53,725 bases of DNA, from contig NZ_JADEXO010000031.1 in assembly GCF_015207105.1 (NCBI RefSeq), forward strand, positions 1 to 53,725, written 5' to 3'. This stretch comes from a cf. Phormidesmis sp. LEGE 11477. Its GTDB lineage: Bacteria > Cyanobacteriota > Cyanobacteriia > Phormidesmidales > Phormidesmidaceae. Shown here one piece after another: positions 1 through 8,733 of this stretch. The notes under the pieces are model-generated. The model was not told the origin of the DNA. It saw only the letters and a list, made by a program, of their open reading frames with translations, and did no database searches. Numbering within the stretch: the first letter of the stretch is position 1; each line of letters begins with the position of its first letter. The translations under genes were made by a program, and so were the position numbers.

Positions 1-1
1 G

Positions 2-802
2 AATAGCGTTATTTTCTCTGACGAAAGAGGGCGATATATCAAGCCCTTTATTCCGTCCGGTCAGGCTCGCCGGATTGCGGTCGATGCTACCCTTCGTGCC
101 GCTGCGCCCTATCAAAAAGCTCGCCGCGAACGTCAGCCCGATCGAAAGGTAGTGGTAGAACAAGCAGACATTCGTGCCAAAAGGCTAGCTAGAAAAGCGG
201 GTTCTCTGATCATCTTTGTTGTAGATGCATCGGGTTCAATGGCACTGAACAGGATGCAGAATGCCAAAGGTGCGGTGCTCAGTTTGCTCACTGATGCGTA
301 TCAGAACCGCGATCAGGTGGCGCTAATTCCATTTAGAGGCGAGCAGGCGGATGTGCTGCTGCCCCCCACGCGATCGATTACAGCGGCTAAGCGCAGATTA
401 GAGACGATGGCCTGTGGTGGTGGCTCGCCGCTGGCACATGGGCTGATGCAGGCGGTGCGAGTAGGGATGAACGCTCAAAAGTCTGGTGATGTCGGTAGCG
501 TGGTGGTTGTGGCGATTACGGACGGTCGTGGGAATGTGCCGCTAGCTAGATCTTTGGGCGATGAGCCAGATGAAACCGAAGAGAAACCTGATCTCAAAGC
601 AGAGCTGCTAGAAATTGCTGGAAGCATTCGCACAGCGGGCTACCAAATGCTGGTGATTGATACGGAACGGAAGTTTGTGTCTACTGGCTTTGGTAAGGAA
701 TTAGCGAAAACAGCCGGAGGCAAGTATTACCAACTGCCCAAGGCGACCGATCAGGCGATCGCATCAATGGCCCGTGGCGCTATGTCCGAAGCCAAGTCAT
801 AA
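2..802 (+). CDS. chlD: Magnesium chelatase subunit D (ChlD), C-terminal part
   Basis: The reading frame is open from the left edge of the window, so the gene starts upstream; a GTG at 152 is internal. ChlD is the AAA+/integrin-I subunit that, with ChlI and ChlH, inserts Mg2+ into protoporphyrin IX, the first committed step of chlorophyll synthesis. What remains is the tail of the linker ([18 protein letters not shown], then a basic stretch) and a complete integrin-I (vWA) domain with the MIDAS motif DASGSM and the later TDGRGN segment. The last residues, with the conserved GGKYYQLP, match the usual ChlD end, so only the AAA+ part is missing here. No strong terminator follows. The family call is firm. 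Confidence 0.95.
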   Translation, partial: NSVIFSDERGRYIKPFIPSGQARRIAVDATLRAAAPYQKARRERQPDRKVVVEQADIRAKRLARKAGSLIIFVVDASGSMALNRMQNAKGAVLSLLTDAYQNRDQVALIPFRGEQADVLLPPTRSITAAKRRLETMACGGGSPLAHGLMQAVRVGMNAQKSGDVGSVVVVAITDGRGNVPLARSLGDEPDETEEKPDLKAELLEIAGSIRTAGYQMLVIDTERKFVSTGFGKELAKTAGGKYYQLPKATDQAIASMARGAMSEAKS

Positions 803-1071
803 AATCAGCCAAGCCATAGAATTTCTAGAACGGTAGGAACTCGCGTCGCTTGGCGGCGTAGTTCTCTGTCGTCTACGCACTTCGCAGTAATAACGCTGAG
901 TCTTTACGTAGTATTTATCACTAAGGTATATACGGAAAGTACTGAGTCAGTATAGTATGAACACTTAGAACTTCAATAATCGAACTCTAATAGTCAAACT
1001 CCCATGATTATTAGAGCGATGCTTGTCAGTGTTGCGATCGCGGTGAAGAGTACCCCAGGAAGAGTGTAGCT

Positions 1072-2067
1072 ATGCATAAGGTAAATACACGGGTCACTGA
1101 TGATAGGCACTCCGCTACAGGCTCAAAGAAGTCAGGCTCAAAGAAGTCAGGCTCAAAGAAATCAGGATCTGCCTTTCATCTAGGCGCTTCGACGGTTAGC
1201 AACCTCCTAGGCTCCTTTATCAATCGGGTAGTGGACGAAAATATCACCACTTTATTTCGCCATCAGCCGATGACCAGTGAAGATCGGCTAAATCGGCGAA
1301 AGCAAGCGGTGAGAACTTCTTCGGTCGTAGGCAGAGCCTCCCAAAGAGAGTCTCAAAATTCTCAGAATCAAAACTCTCAGAAACAGACTGCTCCTACCGC
1401 TGTCCGCTCAGCCAGAACAGCAGCAGCTAAAACTGCACTCACCGAAACCACGCCCGCCGAAACTACCAGACAGCTCGCTGTTCAACGCCTGACTCAGGTC
1501 ATCAAAACAGAAAAGCCACCAGTCGCGAGTACGGCCTCTCAAGAACGCTCTCTTAGATCCTCTCGTCATCAGACTACTCCACAGCCTTTTCCTAGGGCCC
1601 CCCACCCAGACAGAACTACAGCGTCTAAATCTACAACAGCAAAGTCTACAGCGTTCAGAACTACAGCATCTAGATCTACGCCAGCTAGAAATATCTCGGC
1701 TAAAGTGACATCAACCCGAACTGCACCCGCCGAAACCAAACCCACCGAAACTACCAGACGGCTGGCTGTTCAACGCCTAACTCAAATTATCGAAGCAGAG
1801 AAGCCATCAGCCAAGCGCGTAACCTCTCAAGAACGCTCTCTTAGAACCTCACCGAAGCAGACTGCCCACAAGCGCCCCCATTCGGCCAGAACTACAGCGG
1901 CCAGAAATACAGTCGCCAGAAATACAGTAGCCAGAGCTACAGTAGCCAGAGCTATGGCAGCTAAGACCACAGCGGCTAAAACTACGCCAGTTGAAAATAC
2001 TCGACAGCTCGCCGCTCAGCGTGTGGCTCAAATTGTCAGAGCGGACAGAGCTGAGCTACGCAGGTAA
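1072..2067 (+). CDS. Repetitive, basic, probably disordered protein of unknown function
   Basis: No family was recognised. The 331-residue product is rich in Thr, Ala, Arg, Ser and Lys. It opens with three GSKKS repeats (about residues 17-33), then a more ordered stretch around 34-75 (SAFHLGASTVSNLLGSF). Three copies of a short helical module of the type ETTRQLAVQRLTQVI start near residues 130, 226 and 308; the first two are followed by EKP and a SQERSLR motif. Between them lie low-complexity TTA/ARNTVAR tracts reminiscent of H1-like tails. There is no signal peptide or membrane segment. An AGGAAG sequence precedes the ATG. The frame beyond the TAA continues as Gln/Arg-rich codons for 13 residues. 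A scaffold or nucleic-acid-binding role is possible but not shown. Confidence 0.7.
   Translation: MHKVNTRVTDDRHSATGSKKSGSKKSGSKKSGSAFHLGASTVSNLLGSFINRVVDENITTLFRHQPMTSEDRLNRRKQAVRTSSVVGRASQRESQNSQNQNSQKQTAPTAVRSARTAAAKTALTETTPAETTRQLAVQRLTQVIKTEKPPVASTASQERSLRSSRHQTTPQPFPRAPHPDRTTASKSTTAKSTAFRTTASRSTPARNISAKVTSTRTAPAETKPTETTRRLAVQRLTQIIEAEKPSAKRVTSQERSLRTSPKQTAHKRPHSARTTAARNTVARNTVARATVARAMAAKTTAAKTTPVENTRQLAAQRVAQIVRADRAELRR
1120..1164 (+). repeat. Three tandem 15-nt repeats inside a gene
   Basis: The unit GGCTCAAAGAAGTCA occurs at 1120, 1135 and 1150, the last copy with one change. It encodes the GSKKS repeat at the start of the disordered protein. Identical third positions suggest recent slippage rather than old repeat evolution. 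Confidence 0.9.
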
Positions 2068-2134
2068 ATCCAGCGGCAGGTTCAGCGGCAGATTCAGCCG
2101 AACAACTAGAAAACAAAGGCGAGTTAGCGGTGCG

Positions 2135-3769
2135 TTAGAAATGCGATTCATCCGATTCGATCTGGCCATAGTCTAGCTTGATGATGCGATCCGCAATGTG
2201 GAAGTAGTGGTCGTCGTGGCTGATGACAATGATTGTTTTTCCTCGTGTGCTCAGCTCGCCTAATAGCTGGGTGTAGAAGATCTCTCGAAAGACAGGATCT
2301 TGGTCGGCAGCCCATTCGTCAAACAGATAGATCGGTCTATCTTCTAGATAAGCGGCTAGCAGAGCAAGTCTTTTTCTTTGCCCCTGCGAAAGCGCGGTGG
2401 TTGAAAGCTGCTGATTTTGAATAGAAACTTTCTTCTCTAGCTGTAGCTTCTCTAGATAGATTTGAGCAGTTGATTCGAGCGCGATTTCTTCGGTGCTGAT
2501 CAACCGTTCAAACAAGTAATAGTCTGAGAAGACCGCTGAGAAAAGCTGACGATACCATTCTCGGTTGCTGTCTACAATCGGTTCATCATCTAGCAAAAGT
2601 TTTCCTGATTCAGGGATGTAGAGTCCTGCAATTAGCTTAGCAAGGGTAGATTTACCGCTGCCGTTGCCCCCGACGATGAATATCAGCTCACCTCTTTTGA
2701 GCGTCAGATCGATTGGGCCCACTGAGAAAGTGCTATCTGTTAATTCAGCGTGAGTTGTTTCACCGCGATAAGTGTGAACGACGTGTTTAAGCGTCAGGCT
2801 TTGCCATGCCGGTAGAGAGTTGTTCTTACGAGGAGAGCTAATTTCAGCCTGCTGCGAGAGCGTCAGCCCCATTTCGGTGACTTTGCGAACAGAGACATTG
2901 GCTTCAAGCAAATTAGGCAATCGTCGGAGCAGTCCTTCTATATAGCTGACAACGTATGTCAGCGTCAAAATATAGGCGGGTAGAACCGGGCGGATGGCGG
3001 GAACAACCTGTGGCACCCAAAAAATCATGAGGCCGATCAGCGTGAAGAATAAAAGCTGGCCGCTGCTAGTCGATATGGCGGATAGCTTGTAAGCAGTTTT
3101 AGTATAGTCGCGGACGATCGCAGCATTCACCTGCAAATCTTCCTCAAAGAAGCGCTGCTGTCTAAGCGTGTTTAGCTTCAGTTCTTTGGTTCCTTCCGTG
3201 ATCCCTCGAAAGTTTTTGAACAGGCGATCGATCTCTTCGCGGGCAAGTTTCATATAGCGAAACGCCGCCGCGATCAGGATTTGAACAAGGGTGATCGCGG
3301 CTACAAAAAAGCCGACTACAATCGCCACTCCCCAGCCAGAAAGGGTTCCTAGATACAGGATGCAGCCGCAGATAACTGCAATATCAATACAGAGAAAAGG
3401 TAAGACAAAGATAGAATTTGAGATGATCTGTACGTCTTTAGTGAGAACGGCTAGCAGTTTGCTAGGGCCGAGCCTTTCTAGCTGCTGTAGGGGCGAAGAG
3501 AGAATTCGCCGACTGAGCTGCATCCGTAGCTGATAAACAGAATCTTGAGCCAGATCGACTAATAGAAACTGAGAAACTGAGCTGGTGACTAGAGCAAGCA
3601 AGGCTATACCGGCAAAGGGAAGGATGAGCGATCGCGGTGTTCCCTGTTCTATGGCCGTATTGATCAAAGCGATCAGCGCCGCGCTGCCAACGCCGCTAAG
3701 CAAACCAGAAACAACCGCCACTGTCACCCTGATCCAAGAAGATCGCAGCAGCAGCCAGATAATGTCCAT
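2135..3769 (-). CDS. Cyclic-peptide/siderophore-type ABC exporter (SyrD/PvdE/YojI family), fused permease and ATPase
   Basis: The 544-residue protein has an N-terminal exporter membrane domain (several hydrophobic helices between about residues 10 and 290) and a C-terminal ATPase. The Walker A is GGNGSGKST, the signature segment is LSQGQRKRLA, and the Walker B region reads IYLFDEWAADQDP. That DEWAADQDP form is typical of the PvdE/SyrD group, which moves non-ribosomal peptides or their precursors across the inner membrane. Its length fits the family. It lies 110 bp downstream of a beta-lactamase-fold hydrolase on the same strand, with a tandem repeat between. No peptide synthetase is present in the window, so the substrate is unknown. 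Confidence 0.88.
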   Translation of the reverse strand: MDIIWLLLRSSWIRVTVAVVSGLLSGVGSAALIALINTAIEQGTPRSLILPFAGIALLALVTSSVSQFLLVDLAQDSVYQLRMQLSRRILSSPLQQLERLGPSKLLAVLTKDVQIISNSIFVLPFLCIDIAVICGCILYLGTLSGWGVAIVVGFFVAAITLVQILIAAAFRYMKLAREEIDRLFKNFRGITEGTKELKLNTLRQQRFFEEDLQVNAAIVRDYTKTAYKLSAISTSSGQLLFFTLIGLMIFWVPQVVPAIRPVLPAYILTLTYVVSYIEGLLRRLPNLLEANVSVRKVTEMGLTLSQQAEISSPRKNNSLPAWQSLTLKHVVHTYRGETTHAELTDSTFSVGPIDLTLKRGELIFIVGGNGSGKSTLAKLIAGLYIPESGKLLLDDEPIVDSNREWYRQLFSAVFSDYYLFERLISTEEIALESTAQIYLEKLQLEKKVSIQNQQLSTTALSQGQRKRLALLAAYLEDRPIYLFDEWAADQDPVFREIFYTQLLGELSTRGKTIIVISHDDHYFHIADRIIKLDYGQIESDESHF

Positions 3770-3819
3770 AAGCTAACAAGCTAGTGAGAATGACACCTTC
3801 TAAGGATAGAGAAAATACG

Positions 3820-3884
3820 GAGACTATGGCACCGAGACTATGGCACCGAGATTACGGTATGGAGACTGTAGCTTGGAGACTAGG
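3820..3884. repeat. Degenerate 14-nt tandem repeat, about 4.6 copies
   Basis: Units begin at 3820, 3834, 3848, 3862 and 3876. The first two are identical (GAGACTATGGCACC) and the rest are diverged. The array fills much of the gap between the exporter gene and the hydrolase gene and runs into the last codons and stop of the hydrolase (stop at 3880-3882 on the minus strand). Confidence 0.85.
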
Positions 3885-5394
3885 ACAATATGCCAATACT
3901 AGAAAGCAGACCCTCGTCAGTTACAACAACGGTGATCGAATGAATATCGCCTGCTGCTGTCTGCGCCCGATAGCGCTGTCGAATGCCGTTAGGATGATCT
4001 GCGCGTTCGAGCAGGCTGAGGGACTCAATGGTGTGCGCCCTGGTGTATTGGCGGAACCTGTTTAGCATGGACTGACCGCGTAGCGTTTGCAGGGCGATGA
4101 GTCTTTCAGGGGTAGTGGCGATCGCCTGGTCATCGCCGTTCACAAAGGCCAAGATCTGCTCAGTGAGCGCCGGGTCTAGATCCGGGATAGCCGCCGCCTC
4201 TTTATCCTCTACAAGATCTGGAAGATATTGCCGGGCAATTTGCTGGGCAATACTATCAGCCAACGCTCCGTCCTTATTCATCAACACAATCACAGAAAGG
4301 CTGTCTTCTGGAAATCTCACAATGCTGCTAGCGTATCCCCATAAATTGCCGCCGTGAAAGATCATGTCATGGCCATTGACGGTCTTTAGGAACCAACCAA
4401 GCCCGTAGTCAGTCACTCGCCCACTGCTGAGCGTATTGAACTGTTGCATCTGTGCCTGCGACTCAGGCGTCAAGAGCTGACCTTTTTGAAGTGCGATCGC
4501 CCAATTTGCCATATCGAGCGCATTAGATGTGATGCTGCCCGCTCCTTGAAACATCGGCATCACCCGATGCAAAGCCGCGTAGTTGACATCGATCGCCTCA
4601 AGCTTCTGGTTTCTGGCAGTGGGTTCATAGCCAATCGCTAGATTGCTAGAAACGTAGGAGGCTCGCAACACATCGGTGTGAGTCATCCCTAACGGTTCAA
4701 AAATGCGAGCCTGCATGAAAGCCCCAAAAGACTGGCCGCTCACCGTTTCAACGATAGTTGCGGCTAGGTTATAGCCCGTGTTGCTATACATCCAAGCTTC
4801 GTCGGGTTGGAAATCTAAAGGCTCTTGGATCGCTTCAGCTAAGAAACTGACGGATGTTGTCAATCTACTGGGCCGTTGCATGTAAACCTTTTCAGAGAGT
4901 CCTGCTGTGTGAGCCAGCATTTGCCGTAGCGTTATGGTCTGCCAGGTTTCTGGTAGATCTGAAAGGTAGGTACTGATCGGCGCATCTAGATCGAGCTGGC
5001 CTGATTCAACTAGTAGCATCACGGCTGTTGCTGTCAGCGGCTTTGACACAGAAGCAATCGGAAAAATACTGCTAGGACGCACCTTAATTTCTCGTTCACG
5101 ATCTAACAGGCCATATCCCTTTGTTTTGATTAGCTTTTCGTCATAGATGACGGCTACAGACAGACCCGGAATCTGGTTCTCTCTTATCATCTCTTCAATA
5201 AAAGCGTCAACACTTTCATCTTTTTGCTGAAACGCGAGAACTGTGTTGGACGTGGGTATTTCGGTAGACGATGCTTCGGGGCCAAATAGTTCAAGATTTG
5301 CCTGAGCCAGTGATGGCTGAATAGCCCACGGCAGCAAGCTGATTGAAAGAGCTGAAAGACCGAGCCGAATGAGTAAAGAGAAAGGGCGTTGCAT
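3880..5394 (-). CDS. Exported serine hydrolase of the class C beta-lactamase/PBP fold
   Basis: A signal peptide (hydrophobic stretch about residues 7-29, cleavage near SLAQA) directs the 504-residue protein out of the cytoplasm. The catalytic domain shows the SxxK motif as SVSK (Ser115, Lys118), the YSN motif in YSNTGYN, and HGG replacing the KTG box. These are marks of the AmpC/EstB/D-Ala-D-Ala carboxypeptidase superfamily, whose members act as peptidases, esterases or transpeptidases. About 110 C-terminal residues form a separate domain often found in such proteins. It is transcribed toward the peptide exporter gene, so a role in maturing or cleaving an exported peptide is conceivable, but only as inference. 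The substrate cannot be read from sequence. Confidence 0.88.
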   Translation of the reverse strand: MQRPFSLLIRLGLSALSISLLPWAIQPSLAQANLELFGPEASSTEIPTSNTVLAFQQKDESVDAFIEEMIRENQIPGLSVAVIYDEKLIKTKGYGLLDREREIKVRPSSIFPIASVSKPLTATAVMLLVESGQLDLDAPISTYLSDLPETWQTITLRQMLAHTAGLSEKVYMQRPSRLTTSVSFLAEAIQEPLDFQPDEAWMYSNTGYNLAATIVETVSGQSFGAFMQARIFEPLGMTHTDVLRASYVSSNLAIGYEPTARNQKLEAIDVNYAALHRVMPMFQGAGSITSNALDMANWAIALQKGQLLTPESQAQMQQFNTLSSGRVTDYGLGWFLKTVNGHDMIFHGGNLWGYASSIVRFPEDSLSVIVLMNKDGALADSIAQQIARQYLPDLVEDKEAAAIPDLDPALTEQILAFVNGDDQAIATTPERLIALQTLRGQSMLNRFRQYTRAHTIESLSLLERADHPNGIRQRYRAQTAAGDIHSITVVVTDEGLLSSIGILS

Positions 5395-5565
5395 AAAAAG
5401 TCTGTATGGCCTGCTGGTAGGGGCCGTGATTCGCTATGCCTAGATTAGGAGGAGGGCTTCCCTTTGGGCCAGTAGCATTTGTCATCTGCCGTCATGACAT
5501 CTGTCACGATCTTTGCCTAGTTGCTATCAAACTTGCGATCGCAGTGCAAAATGAGGCAGGGTTCA

Positions 5566-5609
5566 ACGCTATATTCGGTAACGCTATATCCAGTGACGCT
5601 ATATGGATT
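5566..5609 (+). promoter_or_regulatory. Three 15-nt direct repeats (iterons) at a kinase gene start
   Basis: ACGCTATAT occurs at 5566-5574, 5581-5589 and 5596-5604, exactly 15 nt apart; the last copy overlaps the ATG of the histidine kinase gene at 5603. Helically irregular 15-nt spacing and position suggest a binding site for the adjacent NarL-type regulator or simply a slippage repeat. Only the repeats themselves are seen. Confidence 0.55.
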
Positions 5610-6835
5610 CAACATTCACTCCCTCAAGCTTTGTCGTCTCACCGAGCATCCGCAAAATTCTACGCTGGATTGAATGGAGTCTATTGTTTCAATGTGGCGT
5701 TAGCAATCTGCTTAGAGCCGATCTCGATTATCTGCCATCCGCTTACCTAAGGGTCAGCTTTTGTTTATTGGCGCTGCTAGCGTTCAGCCTGATACCGCTA
5801 CCTGTTTCTCACTCTCCTACCCGACGTAGGCTCTATATACTGTCTGGATTCTCCTTACTAATACTGGTTGATATTGCTCAGGTATACCATTCGTCGCTGT
5901 TCGATTTAGCCATTATCAAAGCCTGCCTGCTACTGTCTCGTAGAGACGCCATTGCTGCAACGGTAACAGCCGTCGGCCTCAACTTTTTGCAGAGTAGCTG
6001 GCGTCTCCCTACCCAGATCGAGAGAATCCGAGCGATTGGGTTAGAACCTTACCTCAATCTTCAGAAGCTTTTGGTTAACTCTTTCGTCGGTACGATTGTT
6101 TTCACGCTTTTTGTACTTCTGCTAGGGTTTGTGTTCGTAGCTGAGCAGCGCAGCCGCCACAGAGCAGAACAACTGTCTTTAGAAGTAGAGGCACTAGCGA
6201 CAAAGCTAGAGCGATCGCGCATTGCTAGAGACATTCACGATTCTCTCGGGCACTCACTCACGACACTAGACATCCAGCTCTCTCTCGCTGAACGCTACAG
6301 CCAATTGCCAAACAGCTATCCCAAGCTACAAAAGGCACTAGGCAAATCAAAACAGCTCGCCGCCCAATGCCTGGCCGAAGCCAGACAGTCTTTGCAAACG
6401 ATGAGAGACACTAGCTTTGACATGACATCCGCGTTGAATACGGTAGGAGAACAGATACGATCTGCTTTCTTGCTCAACCTACAGGTGCAGCTGCCGCCGC
6501 TGCCACAACAGCTCAGCTATCAGATCTATCTGATGGCTAAAGAAGGACTGGTAAATATTCAAAAGCACGCCAAAGCGACCAAGGCTAGTTTATCAATCAC
6601 GGCAGCGGATGGCCAGATTGAGCTGATACTGATAGATGATGGCTGCGGCTTTGAAAGCAGCAGCAGCGTGTCTGGCTATGGTTTGCAGGGTATTCGAGAG
6701 CGATCGCAGCTATTAGGTGGCAAAATGGACATCCATAGCCAGCCGGGGAAAGGCACTCAGCTACGAGTCATCGTTCCACTTATCGAAGAAAATACAAGCT
6801 GCCTGAACCTATCAAGGTCAGCTTCTCAGCTATGA
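5603..6835 (+). CDS. NarL-class sensor histidine kinase (HisKA_3 type)
   Basis: The N-terminal half (residues about 20-180) holds several hydrophobic helices, so the sensor region is membrane embedded with no large external domain. A short coiled linker leads to the dimerisation segment with the phospho-acceptor His212 in ARDIHDSLGHSLT. The HATPase domain follows, with an N-box (KEGLVNIQKHAKA), a DDGCGF box and GYGLQGIRER. This is the standard arrangement of kinases that phosphorylate NarL/LuxR-type regulators. The gene overlaps the response regulator by four bases (ATGA), so the two are translationally coupled and almost certainly partners. The signal is unknown; DesK/LiaS-like kinases sense membrane state. 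Confidence 0.92.
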   Translation: MDSTFTPSSFVVSPSIRKILRWIEWSLLFQCGVSNLLRADLDYLPSAYLRVSFCLLALLAFSLIPLPVSHSPTRRRLYILSGFSLLILVDIAQVYHSSLFDLAIIKACLLLSRRDAIAATVTAVGLNFLQSSWRLPTQIERIRAIGLEPYLNLQKLLVNSFVGTIVFTLFVLLLGFVFVAEQRSRHRAEQLSLEVEALATKLERSRIARDIHDSLGHSLTTLDIQLSLAERYSQLPNSYPKLQKALGKSKQLAAQCLAEARQSLQTMRDTSFDMTSALNTVGEQIRSAFLLNLQVQLPPLPQQLSYQIYLMAKEGLVNIQKHAKATKASLSITAADGQIELILIDDGCGFESSSSVSGYGLQGIRERSQLLGGKMDIHSQPGKGTQLRVIVPLIEENTSCLNLSRSASQL

Positions 6836-7464
6836 TTCACTTACTATTAGCCGATGACCAAGTTGAGTATCGAAAGGGCCTAGCCGAGCTGCTGGCAATG
6901 GAGCCAGATTTGACTATCGTCGGCCAAGCAGAAAATGGACAGCGGGCGATCACACTCACCGGGCAGCATCAACCGGACGTAATTTTGATGGACGTGCGGA
7001 TGCCCCTGTGTAATGGCGTCGAGGCCACGCGCATCATTCATCAGCGCTACCCTTGGATACGTATCCTGGTACTTTCTACCTTTGATGAAGACGACTATAT
7101 CTGCCAGTCCTTACAGTTTGGCGCACTTGGCTACTTGCTCAAAAGCACGCCCGTTCCTCAGCTTACCGATGCTATTCGAGTCGTCTCGCAAGGCTGTAGC
7201 CAGCTCGGCCCTACGATTGCGCCCAAGGTCTTCTCGCAGCTCAATCCAATTACAGAAACCCAGCGCCGCGCTATCGAAAACGTATTAAGTGAAAGAGAAA
7301 GAGAAGTCATTCAGCTACTAGGCAAAGGAAAGAACAACAAAGAGATTGCTCAGACGCTGCACCTCAGTCAGGGAACGGTTCGCAATCATATCAGCCGAAT
7401 CCTAAGTGGGTTGGAATTACGTGATCGCACTCAAGCTGCGCTTTGGGCACAGAAATATCTATAA
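6832..7464 (+). CDS. NarL/FixJ-family response regulator
   Basis: The 210-residue protein has a receiver domain with acidic residues Asp8-Asp9, phospho-acceptor Asp54 in ILMDVRMP and Lys104 in YLLKS. A LuxR-type helix-turn-helix occupies about residues 145-205 (LSEREREVIQLLGKGKNNKE, then GTVRNHISRIL). It is the cognate regulator of the kinase encoded just upstream, with which it overlaps by four bases. The regulon is unknown; the 15-nt repeats at the kinase start are a candidate autoregulatory site. Confidence 0.95.
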   Translation: MIHLLLADDQVEYRKGLAELLAMEPDLTIVGQAENGQRAITLTGQHQPDVILMDVRMPLCNGVEATRIIHQRYPWIRILVLSTFDEDDYICQSLQFGALGYLLKSTPVPQLTDAIRVVSQGCSQLGPTIAPKVFSQLNPITETQRRAIENVLSEREREVIQLLGKGKNNKEIAQTLHLSQGTVRNHISRILSGLELRDRTQAALWAQKYL

Positions 7465-7528
7465 AGCTTCCAAAGTTCTATACAGTTTCCAAAGCAATGC
7501 TAGGCCAGTTACATCATCACGGCTTTAC

Positions 7529-8158
7529 TCACACAGCTATCAGCGCCTCTATATCAGCCTGAGTGATGATTTCTAGATTGCGTGTGATCTTCTCGATATC
7601 CCAATTCCACCAGGCAATTTGTAGCAGCGATCGCACCGTTTGATCGTCAAATCGCTGACGCAGGCACTTCGCTGGATTACCCCCCACAACCGTGTAGGGC
7701 TCCACGTCTTTCACAACAACAGATTTCGCCGCGACGATTGCACCATCACCAATCTTCACGCCAGGCATGATGGTTGCCTCGCAGCCAATCCATACGTCGT
7801 TACCAACTACCGTGTCCCCTTTGTACGGTAGCTCTCCGGCTTGCGGTGTCACTTTCTCCCAACCGTTGCCAAAAATGTAAAAGGGATAGGCTGAGAATCT
7901 ATCTAGCTGGTGATTCGCGCCATTCATGATGAATTTTGGACGGCGGGCGATCGCACAGAACTTGCCAATAATCAGCTTGTCACCAATAAAAGGAAAGTGA
8001 TAAAGAACATTTCGCTCAAAGTTCTCGGAATCTTCTAAATCGTCATAGTAGGTGTAGTCGCCAATGATGATATTAGGATTCGTCACCGTATTTTTGATAA
8101 AGCAGATCTGTGGAAACCCTGCCATCGGATGCTTGCTGTCAGCATTCGCTCCATACAT
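7529..8158 (-). CDS. Vat/CatB-like xenobiotic O-acetyltransferase (left-handed beta helix)
   Basis: The 209-residue product has the hexapeptide-repeat pattern of left-handed beta-helix acetyltransferases. Family marks include [10 protein letters not shown] near the start, [20 protein letters not shown] with the probable catalytic His, [21 protein letters not shown] and the ending [14 protein letters not shown]. Family members use acetyl-CoA to acetylate streptogramin A or chloramphenicol, but chromosomal homologues often act on sugars or unknown hydroxyl compounds. It is convergent with the response regulator gene. Antibiotic resistance should not be assumed. Confidence 0.88.
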   Translation of the reverse strand: MYGANADSKHPMAGFPQICFIKNTVTNPNIIIGDYTYYDDLEDSENFERNVLYHFPFIGDKLIIGKFCAIARRPKFIMNGANHQLDRFSAYPFYIFGNGWEKVTPQAGELPYKGDTVVGNDVWIGCEATIMPGVKIGDGAIVAAKSVVVKDVEPYTVVGGNPAKCLRQRFDDQTVRSLLQIAWWNWDIEKITRNLEIITQADIEALIAV

Positions 8159-8265
8159 CTCATCATTCGCTCTGAAACAGTAATCTAGAGAATAGTATTC
8201 TAGATCAGAAAGTTATTTACAGTATGCTCTCGCTATGATGACCTTATCGCAACTCAGATATAGCT

Positions 8266-8730
8266 ATGCAGACGGGAAAACTGAACATACCATTCTTTGA
8301 AAAGAATCAGATGGGAAAAGTGACAGCGACGGTTACCGTAACAAATAATATAGACAAAATTCTAGCTGAAAGAGGATTTATCTCATCTGAAGAAGTTAGA
8401 TCCATCACATTAGAAAACGTTTTAGTTGACACAGGTGCGACTACGCTAAGTTTACCTACTGCCATAGCAGAGAAACTCGGCTTAGCTGTTAAGGGCGAGA
8501 CGTCTGTCAAGACTTCTGCTGGTCTGATCAAAACTCGTATTTTTAGAGAAACTCATCTAGAAATTAGTGGGCGAAGCAGTACGTTCGACTGTATAGAGTT
8601 AACAGAGATTGACATTCCTTTACTTGGCGTTTTACCTATGGAAGCGTTAGGCATTGAACCAGACTTACGAAATCAATGTCTAAGACTGCTGCCAATGGAT
8701 GAAGATGATACTTATTTTTATGCTATGTGA
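8266..8730 (+). CDS. Small retropepsin-like aspartic protease-fold protein
   Basis: The 154-residue protein has the flap and catalytic loop of clan AA: VLVDTGATTLSLP at about residues 51-63, with Asp-Thr-Gly-Ala, and a later hydrophobic-hydrophobic-Gly segment (PLLGVLPMEALG). Such single-domain proteins are common in cyanobacterial genomes and would need to dimerise to form an active site. No signal peptide is present. Substrates of this group are unknown. A structured repeat element begins four bases after the stop codon. Confidence 0.75.
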   Translation: MQTGKLNIPFFEKNQMGKVTATVTVTNNIDKILAERGFISSEEVRSITLENVLVDTGATTLSLPTAIAEKLGLAVKGETSVKTSAGLIKTRIFRETHLEISGRSSTFDCIELTEIDIPLLGVLPMEALGIEPDLRNQCLRLLPMDEDDTYFYAM

Positions 8731-8733
8731 GAT

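Noticed and set aside
1408-2031. Two minus-strand ORFs of 60-65 codons inside the repetitive protein gene
   Set aside because: They are mirrors of the low-complexity coding strand, rich in Ser/Cys/Gly, with no start signal.
1991-2176. 61-codon plus-strand frame overlapping the end of the disordered protein gene and continuing past its stop
   Set aside because: It could be a frameshifted tail, but the Arg/Ser-rich sequence has no further support and overlaps the exporter gene end.
3784-4065. 93-codon plus-strand ORF at the 14-nt repeat
   Set aside because: It arises from the repeat and the antisense of the hydrolase gene; no Shine-Dalgarno or family.
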